A DNA stretch of 16,143 nt from Bacteroidota bacterium. Its GTDB lineage: Bacteria; Bacteroidota; Bacteroidia; Bacteroidales; GCA-2748055. Positions 7,308 through 13,111 of the stretch are shown here, one piece after another. The position numbers were made by a program, and so were the translations under genes. Location: positions 1-16,143 of the forward strand of contig DAOWNM010000019.1 in the NCBI GenBank assembly GCA_030642565.1. The letters run 5' to 3'. The notes beneath the pieces were generated by a model that was given only the letters and a program-made list of their open reading frames with translations, had not been told where the DNA came from and did not search any database. Position 1 is the first letter of the stretch. Each line of letters starts with the position of its first letter.

Positions 7308-7832
7308 ATGAAAGCAATATTATGTACTGGAATAATGTGTTTCATCCTTGTTTTCGTAGTATCTGCTCAACAGGCGGACCAAATAACTGTGAAGAAGGAG
7401 GGATTGAAAAAAATCTATCTCCTGGGAGAAGAACCTGTTGATTCAAAGCAACTCTCTTCTTTGCTTGGATCTAATCCAAATTCTATGGCTGCTTATAAGG
7501 TTTCCAAAACACATGGTATTATTGGGCTCTCTTCAATGGCTTGTGGAACGGTATTTATCGGTGTGGGTTTTTATTATACCATTAAAAGTGCTCAGGCTTC
7601 AGGAAATGATGATCTTGCGGGTACAACGGAATATTCGAATAAAAGCGGCAATAACATGCTGATTGGTGCAGGATTGTATGTACTTAGTGTTCCGTTTTTC
7701 TTATTGTCAAATTCAAATCTGAAAAAATCTATCAATCTGTATAATGCCAGCACATCCACAGGGAGTATTAATAGCCTGGATTTGTATGTAGGTTTTACAG
7801 GGGAGGGAATTGGTGTTGGTTTAAAATTTTGA
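7308..7832 (+). CDS. Hypothetical exported/membrane protein between the two phosphofructokinase genes
   Basis: I do not recognise a named family. The 174-aa product starts with a clear signal peptide (hydrophobic stretch 4-18, likely cleavage after VSA at residue 20). A polar region follows (21-68), then two hydrophobic segments at about 70-92 and 117-134, joined by a short loop rich in Asn, Ser, Gly and Thr. After the second segment comes KKSINLYN (139-146), resembling the short KxxxxYN motif seen in many small uncharacterised Bacteroidota envelope proteins. The last residue is Phe. It could be an inner-membrane protein with two helices. The upstream 40 bases are A/T-rich with no Shine-Dalgarno, normal for the phylum. 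The next gene starts 37 bp downstream in the same direction, so co-transcription with the second phosphofructokinase is plausible, though nothing suggests a metabolic role. Confidence 0.75.
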   Translation: MKAILCTGIMCFILVFVVSAQQADQITVKKEGLKKIYLLGEEPVDSKQLSSLLGSNPNSMAAYKVSKTHGIIGLSSMACGTVFIGVGFYYTIKSAQASGNDDLAGTTEYSNKSGNNMLIGAGLYVLSVPFFLLSNSNLKKSINLYNASTSTGSINSLDLYVGFTGEGIGVGLKF

Positions 7833-7869
7833 GTTACTTTTAGCAATAATTATACAGATAAAAAAAATC

Positions 7870-9075
7870 ATGGCACAGGGAAACAGGAAAAAAGAGACCA
7901 TAGGGATATTAACTGGCGGCGGGGATGTGCCGGGTTTAAATCCGGCTATTCGTGCCATTACTATTCGTGCCCGCCGGGAGGGATACCAGGTCATCGGTCT
8001 GCGAAAGGGATGGTCGGGCATTACTGAGGTCATCAGGGATAAAAATGCCGATAACAGTGAGCATTTTATTGTTCTTTCCGAACAGATTGTAAATAAGGCG
8101 GGACGTACAGGTGGGACCTTCCTGCACACCTCCAGGGTGAACCCAAGCAGGATGAGCAAAGAGGCAGTGCCTAAGCATCTGAAAATCAATTACAATAAGG
8201 AGAGTAACGATCTGACCCCGGAAGTTCTGGAGAACCTTGCTTTTTTAGGCATTGACTATCTGATACCTATTGGTGGAGATGATACCCTGAGTTACGCGGT
8301 GCGTCTTCATAAAGAGGGCTTCAAGGTGATTGCAATGCCAAAGACCATGGATAATGATGTGCCGGGTACCGATTATTGTATCGGTTTCAGTACATGCGTA
8401 ACGCGTACCATTAATATGACCAATACACTTCGGACCTCGGCCGGTTCGCATGAGCGGATTCTGGTGCTGGAGGTATTTGGAAGGTATGCAGGATTTACTG
8501 CCATGCTCCCTACCATGGCCGGAGCCGCAAACCGTTGTGTAATTCCCGAACACCAGTTCGATATTTCTCATCTGGCCGAACTACTTGTGGAGGACCGTAT
8601 GCAGAATCCAAGCAACTATTCTGTGGTTCTGGTTTCAGAAGGCGCCACCTTTAAGGGGATGGATGAGATGATGTTTAAAGATGGGGATAAGGATGCTTAT
8701 GGTCATGCGAAACTGGGAGGAATCGGCACTTCAGTTGCGGATCTGATCAAGAGGGAGTCGGCAAAATACAACAATGGTGTGGCCATCAATGTGATCAACC
8801 AGCACCTGGGATACCTGGTACGCGGAGGCGATCCCGATGCCATAGACTCCATTGTCCCAATGGCATATGGCAACCTGGCCCTGGACCTGATATTAAAGGG
8901 AATTCACGGACGGCTGGTTGTATTGAGAAATGGACGCTACGACAATGCTCCGATCGATGTGGTGACCAGTACAAAGAAACTTGTAGATGTGAAAAAACAC
9001 TACAATACCGAACGGTTAAGGCCGCACTTTAAAAGTTTTGAATTCCAGCCTCTCTTTATTATGAGTGGAACTTAA
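7870..9075 (+). CDS. 6-phosphofructokinase, predicted pyrophosphate-dependent (second, different subfamily)
   Basis: A 401-aa PFK-A superfamily enzyme acting on fructose 6-phosphate. Its N-terminal loop GILTGGGDVPGLN (12-24) resembles classical phosphofructokinases more than the first copy does. The donor-site positions again show the PPi pattern: GGDDT at 135-139 and PKTMDND at 157-163, with Asp and Lys where ATP enzymes have Gly. The substrate motif is EVFGRYAG (201-208) in place of the common EVMGR. An insert at residues 57-75 and a 100-116 segment lengthen the N-terminal half relative to the 320-aa ATP enzyme. A weak -7-like box TACTTTTA (7835-7842) precedes it, so it may have its own promoter or be read from the upstream gene. 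It ends 8 bp from the convergent SPOR lipoprotein gene. Enzyme family certain; donor choice inferred. Confidence 0.92.
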   Translation: MAQGNRKKETIGILTGGGDVPGLNPAIRAITIRARREGYQVIGLRKGWSGITEVIRDKNADNSEHFIVLSEQIVNKAGRTGGTFLHTSRVNPSRMSKEAVPKHLKINYNKESNDLTPEVLENLAFLGIDYLIPIGGDDTLSYAVRLHKEGFKVIAMPKTMDNDVPGTDYCIGFSTCVTRTINMTNTLRTSAGSHERILVLEVFGRYAGFTAMLPTMAGAANRCVIPEHQFDISHLAELLVEDRMQNPSNYSVVLVSEGATFKGMDEMMFKDGDKDAYGHAKLGGIGTSVADLIKRESAKYNNGVAINVINQHLGYLVRGGDPDAIDSIVPMAYGNLALDLILKGIHGRLVVLRNGRYDNAPIDVVTSTKKLVDVKKHYNTERLRPHFKSFEFQPLFIMSGT

Positions 9076-9083
9076 AAAGGATA

Positions 9084-9533
9084 TTATTCGATGTATATCC
9101 ATGCAGTTTCGATCACATTGTCCCTAATATTGTTCAGCTCCTTGAGGGATGCTTTAACAGATTCATAGGAACTGGCAGTCACCAGGCTGAAACTGTATGG
9201 ACCAGCGATTATTTTACCATCGTACCCCTTCTCTTTCATCTTAGCAGAATAGTCATCTGCGTAAGAAGAGGTTTTAAATGCACCCACTATGATATGTACT
9301 TTCGAATTGGTTCCCTCTTCGCAGTTAGCCAGTTTAAGCATGGCCTCATCTGCCTGCATCCTTGCAAGAGCCAGCTGGTCTGCCAGGTCTTTACTGCTGT
9401 TTACCTGAGTTTTCAAAGCATCATTTTTAGCAACCATTTCATCAATCTGTTCTTGAGTCATGGATGGTTTTTGAAACAAACTGCAGGATGATACGATCAA
9501 TCCCAGTAAAATAATTCCAATCAGATTCTTCAT
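9084..9533 (-). CDS. SPOR-domain lipoprotein
   Basis: A 149-aa lipoprotein. The signal peptide ends in the lipobox IVSSC with C17. Residues about 25-70 are Gln/Lys/Asp/Ala rich with a helical, coiled-coil-like pattern. The C-terminal SPOR domain (about 78-149) starts with VHIIVGAFKTSSYADDY and ends with the AWIYIE pattern common in Bacteroidota SPOR proteins. SPOR domains bind denuded glycan strands of septal peptidoglycan, so a role in cell division or wall remodelling is likely. I took the ATG at 9533, which places the lipobox correctly; an in-frame TTG at 9557 would add eight residues ahead of the signal. The gene stands alone and converges on the second phosphofructokinase with an 8-bp gap and no visible terminator. 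The interaction partner is unknown. Confidence 0.85.
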   Translation of the reverse strand: MKNLIGIILLGLIVSSCSLFQKPSMTQEQIDEMVAKNDALKTQVNSSKDLADQLALARMQADEAMLKLANCEEGTNSKVHIIVGAFKTSSYADDYSAKMKEKGYDGKIIAGPYSFSLVTASSYESVKASLKELNNIRDNVIETAWIYIE

Positions 9534-9658
9534 AATGAATGCGTTTTGGTTCTGCAAGATTAAAGATACGTAAAATCCACTAACAGTGAATTTGATTTCA
9601 AATGGATTTGTTAATAACTCTACATACCTGTTAATCAGCTTTATAATTTGTTTTGTTG

Positions 9659-9666
9659 TACTTTTG
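9659..9666 (+). promoter_or_regulatory. Candidate Bacteroidota -7 element directly before the DUF434-family gene
   Basis: TACTTTTG is an exact TAnnTTTG match, ending only 4 bases before the ATG at 9671. If used, transcription would begin at or beside the start codon, giving a leaderless mRNA. A looser variant with one extra spacer base, TATAATTTG, lies at 9642-9650 and would give a short leader instead. No -33 TTTG is at good spacing for either. Confidence 0.3.
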
Positions 9667-9670
9667 AGTC

Positions 9671-10354
9671 ATGAGCAGTCCATTCCCGGACCATATTTTT
9701 CAGGCAGCTGAGGAGTATTTATGGATCCTCTCAAAAGGGTATCCCCAAAATGCTGCATTGAAACTGGTTGGTGATAAATTTATGCTGCCTAGTGATATGC
9801 GTCAGATCCTGTACAGGGGCGTTGCTCCGGCTGGTAAGGCATTGTCTCGGCGTGGTAAAATCGGATCGGTTGAAAAGGGCGATCTTGTTTTGATCGATAC
9901 CTACAATGTGCTTTTCACCGTAAATAATTACCTGTTGGGCAGACCGCTGTTTATCAGCAATGACGGAATGTTACGTGATGCCGGGGAGATGCGTGGCAGG
10001 ATTATCAACAAGCCACAGTTTTCCCGATCGGTCTCCATGATGCTTGAGGTGTTACAGATGTGGCCGGAAGCCACCTATATTCACTACCTCGACGAGCCGG
10101 TCTCTCACAGCGGGCGCCTCTCCATTGAGCTCTGTAAGGATATGGTACAGATGGGAATTGAGGGAGATGCCCACACGGTGCAGTCGCCAGATCATATGCT
10201 CAAACAGGAGAGAAGCGATGCCATATGCACTTCCGATGGGGCCATTATTGACCATTACCAGGGCAGGGTCATCGATCTGCCCAGATTTCTGCTTCAGAAC
10301 TATTTTCAGCCCGATTTCCCTCAGGTTATTTCAGAGTCGATTACTCCTGCATAA
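9671..10354 (+). CDS. DUF434/DUF5616-like protein with PIN/NYN-type acidic motifs
   Basis: A 227-aa cytosolic protein with no signal or membrane segment. Residues 1-55 form the helical DUF434-like part (AAEEYLWILSKGYP, then LPSDMRQILYRG). From 69 on is a domain I match to DUF5616: LVLIDTYNVLFTV (72-84), ISNDGMLRDAGEMRG (95-109), HYLDEPVSHSGRL (138-150) and TSDGAIID (187-194). The pattern of Asp after a hydrophobic strand followed by YNV, with a late SDxAII strand, resembles PIN/NYN-type metal-dependent RNases such as YacP. D76, D98, D103, D141 and D189 are candidate metal-site residues. The nuclease idea is inference; the family has no assigned function that I know of. Its 3' end overlaps the convergent EEP-family gene by 14 bp. 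It appears to be a single-gene unit with its own promoter. Confidence 0.82.
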   Translation: MSSPFPDHIFQAAEEYLWILSKGYPQNAALKLVGDKFMLPSDMRQILYRGVAPAGKALSRRGKIGSVEKGDLVLIDTYNVLFTVNNYLLGRPLFISNDGMLRDAGEMRGRIINKPQFSRSVSMMLEVLQMWPEATYIHYLDEPVSHSGRLSIELCKDMVQMGIEGDAHTVQSPDHMLKQERSDAICTSDGAIIDHYQGRVIDLPRFLLQNYFQPDFPQVISESITPA

Positions 10355-11444
10355 AGAGCAAGGTAGAGATTGGATAGTGATCAGAGTAATCTGTTTTGAT
10401 CCTTTTGAATTCAGAAGATATCAGGGGAGGACCATACATGATATAGTCGATGCGAAAAGAGGGAAGCTCTCCGGCATAAGTATTTCCGAAGCCCCGCCCT
10501 GATTTCCGGAAGGCATCATCCAGTCCTCTCTTGATTTTCCGGTAGGCATAGGATTGAGGTGTATCGTTGAAATCGCCCATGACAACCACTGGGTGTGGGG
10601 ATTTCCTGATATAATTAGCTATTATTTGTGCCTGTTCGGCACGCATGGAGAAAGCGGTTTTTAACCTGGAGCCGATGGCCCTGATTTCGTTCATCTGCTC
10701 ATTATTGTATTTGAGCCGGGCCGTATCCATAAAGGCGTAATTATCTTCTTGAAAACTGATGGACTGCAGATGGATATTAAAGACCCTGATCGTATCGTTC
10801 CGGAACAGGATATCTGTATACATGGCGGCATTAAAAGAGGAGTTGAACGGGATTCGGCTCTTTTTAAGAATTGGATATTTGCTGAAAGTGGCGATCCCGA
10901 ATCCGTTTCTGTTGGTATGATCAGCTGTATAGTAAACTGCATTGTATGGAAGATATTTCAGATGACTGGAAATATCGGCGTGTGTCTGGCCACTTTTTGA
11001 GGAGGTGTAGTACTCCTGGAAACAAACCAGGTGAGGTTCCTGTGTTTCAAGAAATTCAAAGATCTCCTTTTTTGCATCTGGCTCCCTGTTCCACCGGTAA
11101 ATATCAAATCCTCTTACATTGTAAGAGAGGGCTTTAAAGAATCTATCCTGTGAAGCATTTACCGGAATCTCTGAAGATCTGAAATTAAGAGGTATAAGAT
11201 TGTTTAAATGGTTCCATCCCAGTAATATAACAATGACCGAGATCAGGATCTCTCTCTTTAAGCGGATCAACCAGAAGAGGAAAAAAGCCAAATGCAGCAT
11301 CAGTAGATAAGGATAAGCCAGTCCAATAAGTGCAGGGAGGATTAACCTGGCTGGGTTCACTACAGGAGCCAGGTAAGCCAGCAGCATGGCAACAGCACCC
11401 AGGATATTCAGGATCAGTACGATTTTGTCAGTAAATTTACCCAC
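10341..11444 (-). CDS. Membrane-anchored endonuclease/exonuclease/phosphatase (EEP) family hydrolase
   Basis: A 367-aa protein with two parts. Residues 1-80 hold about three hydrophobic segments (roughly 8-26, 32-60 and 64-77). The rest is an EEP fold (DNase I / sphingomyelinase / inositol phosphatase superfamily). The active-site series is complete: N109 in SYNVRGFD, E144 in FQEYY, H225 in NIHLQS, D291 and N293 in GDFND, D333 in FRIDYIM, and D355-H356 in SDHYP. These residues position a divalent metal and attack a phosphodiester or phosphomonoester. The catalytic domain probably faces outward after the last helix, suggesting lipid or extracellular nucleic-acid substrates, but the substrate is not readable. 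It is the last gene of the mutL operon, 2 bp behind a rhomboid gene. The domain call is firm, specificity unknown. Confidence 0.9.
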   Translation of the reverse strand: MGKFTDKIVLILNILGAVAMLLAYLAPVVNPARLILPALIGLAYPYLLMLHLAFFLFWLIRLKREILISVIVILLGWNHLNNLIPLNFRSSEIPVNASQDRFFKALSYNVRGFDIYRWNREPDAKKEIFEFLETQEPHLVCFQEYYTSSKSGQTHADISSHLKYLPYNAVYYTADHTNRNGFGIATFSKYPILKKSRIPFNSSFNAAMYTDILFRNDTIRVFNIHLQSISFQEDNYAFMDTARLKYNNEQMNEIRAIGSRLKTAFSMRAEQAQIIANYIRKSPHPVVVMGDFNDTPQSYAYRKIKRGLDDAFRKSGRGFGNTYAGELPSFRIDYIMYGPPLISSEFKRIKTDYSDHYPISTLLFMQE

Positions 11445-11446
11445 AA

Positions 11447-12352
11447 CTATTTTTTATTGCCCATTTTGAAGAGCAGTTCTTTCTCCTTGGAAGAGAGACT
11501 GTCATACCCGGCTTTGGAGATCTTATCCAGGATCTGATCAATCTCCTTCTGTTTTTCAGCCTTATGTTGATTGTATTTGGTATCATCTGCCGGAGGCTTC
11601 TGTCCGGTGGAACGTTTGTAAGTGACCTTCAGTTTCTCTTTTCCGGGCTTGAACCATGTTGCGATCTTATCCATGCTCCGGTCAAATCCCTTTGTAAGAT
11701 CTTTTCCCCTCCTGTAGTAATAGGCAAACAGGAATCCAGTGAGCGCACCCCCAATGTGTGCAATTTTCCCTCCCGTATTAACTGAGAAGTCAACCAGCGA
11801 GGTCAAAATAAACATAACCACGGCAATATAGATGATCTTAACCGGCCCGATCAATATTAGATGCATTCTTCGTTCAGGCTGGTAGGTGGCAGTGGCAACA
11901 ACCACAGCCATTACCGATGCGGATGCCCCTAGGGCTATCGATCCCTCCCTTACCCCTTCAAAGACAGGGAAGAGGTTATAAAAAATAACATAGAGGATTC
12001 CTCCGGTCAGTCCCCCCAGCAGGTAGGTGCTAAGCAGTTTTTTCAGTCCCATCTCCTGGATAAAAATGGTGCCGAACCAGAATAACCACAAAAGATTAAA
12101 GAGAATATGAATGAAATCCACATGCAGGAACATATAGGTAACCAGGGTCCACGGACGGTGCGCAAGCACCTCCAGGTTGGCTGGTACTGCAAGGAAGTTC
12201 AGAAACTCGGGGAACAGGTCGTAGGAGTTTGACAGAAAAAGTACAATCCTGACAATTTGTACTGCCAAAAAGAGTCCCAGGTTGAGGTAGATAAGCTTAT
12301 GAAGGGTGGTTCCTTTGTGAAACGACTCTTTTATTTCATCAATAATACTCAT
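11447..12352 (-). CDS. Rhomboid family intramembrane serine protease with C-terminal cytosolic extension
   Basis: A 301-aa rhomboid. Six or so membrane segments span about residues 20-212. The catalytic dyad is visible as S144 in GASAS (142-146) and H199 in KIAHIGG. The helix with H82 and N86 (HILFN) supplies the oxyanion-hole region. The residue after the catalytic Ser is Ala instead of the usual Gly of GASG, a conservative change seen in part of the family. Rhomboids cut single-span membrane proteins within the bilayer. After the last helix comes a charged about 85-residue tail (215-301) with many Lys and Gln, ending in a short helical module (KEIDQILDKISKAGYDSL). A similar tail occurs on many Bacteroidota rhomboids; its function is unknown. 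It lies 12 bp behind another rhomboid gene in the mutL operon. Confidence 0.92.
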   Translation of the reverse strand: MSIIDEIKESFHKGTTLHKLIYLNLGLFLAVQIVRIVLFLSNSYDLFPEFLNFLAVPANLEVLAHRPWTLVTYMFLHVDFIHILFNLLWLFWFGTIFIQEMGLKKLLSTYLLGGLTGGILYVIFYNLFPVFEGVREGSIALGASASVMAVVVATATYQPERRMHLILIGPVKIIYIAVVMFILTSLVDFSVNTGGKIAHIGGALTGFLFAYYYRRGKDLTKGFDRSMDKIATWFKPGKEKLKVTYKRSTGQKPPADDTKYNQHKAEKQKEIDQILDKISKAGYDSLSSKEKELLFKMGNKK

Positions 12353-12364
12353 TTAATCAATAAG

Positions 12365-13102
12365 TTAGTAGAAGTTTTTTGTGAACTTGTTCCAGTACTT
12401 GATTAGAAAGAATCCAAAAATCATACCACCCAGGTGTGCAAAATGAGCAATATTGCCTCCGCTCTGTGTTATACCCAGGTACAGTTCAAGTACACCAAAA
12501 CCGATGACCAGCCATTTGGCCTTAATGGGTATTGGAATGAACATAATGTAGAGGGGTGTATTGGGAAACAGCATACCAAATGCCAGCAGGACACCATAAA
12601 CAGCACCGGAGGCTCCAACAGTGGGTCGGATCAGTTCCCTTCCAACCTGATAAAAATGATTTCCGGGTTGCAAGATTTCATTAAGCAGTGTATGGTTGAT
12701 CCGGTCTACTGAATAGGCTGCTTTCAGTGCCAGAATATCGGGAGCAAACTGGATATAATTGACCAGTTGATGGAAAAAGGCTGCACCTAGTCCGGTAACC
12801 ATGTAGTAAATCAGGAATCGCTTGCCTCCCCAGACACTCTCAAGGGTTTTCCCAAAAATCCATAGGGCGTACATATTAAAAAAGATATGGGCGATCCCTC
12901 CATGCATAAACATATGGGTAACGATCTGCCATGGCCCGAAGTAGGGCGATTGAAAATAGAACATTCCCAGAACCGCATTCAGGTTCACTTTGAACAATCG
13001 CTCAAAAATAATAGCACCCACAAGCATGGCTACATTAATGATAATCAGGTTTTTTGTAACCGGGGGTGTATTGCTTAATATACCGCTAGAAAATCGATTC
13101 AT
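12365..13102 (-). CDS. Rhomboid family intramembrane serine protease (compact)
   Basis: A 245-aa rhomboid without the C-terminal tail of its neighbour. The Ser-His dyad is S165 in GASGAVYG (163-170) and H223 in AHFAHLGGM. H72 and N76 in AHIFFN match the conserved helix-2 HxxxN. The first loop carries WQIVTHMFMHGG (58-69), also typical. A longer insert (about 112-158), rich in polar residues, lies between the third and fourth segments and could contribute to substrate choice. It starts 9 bp after the mutL stop, so it is almost certainly on the same transcript. The two rhomboids share only motifs and differ in loops and tail, so they look like ancient paralogues with separate substrates and not a recent duplication. 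Confidence 0.93.
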   Translation of the reverse strand: MNRFSSGILSNTPPVTKNLIIINVAMLVGAIIFERLFKVNLNAVLGMFYFQSPYFGPWQIVTHMFMHGGIAHIFFNMYALWIFGKTLESVWGGKRFLIYYMVTGLGAAFFHQLVNYIQFAPDILALKAAYSVDRINHTLLNEILQPGNHFYQVGRELIRPTVGASGAVYGVLLAFGMLFPNTPLYIMFIPIPIKAKWLVIGFGVLELYLGITQSGGNIAHFAHLGGMIFGFFLIKYWNKFTKNFY

Positions 13103-13111
13103 AATACTAAT

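Noticed and set aside
5914..9075. Idea that the two phosphofructokinases are a recent tandem duplication
   Set aside because: Their loops, inserts and substrate motifs differ throughout; only family motifs are shared.
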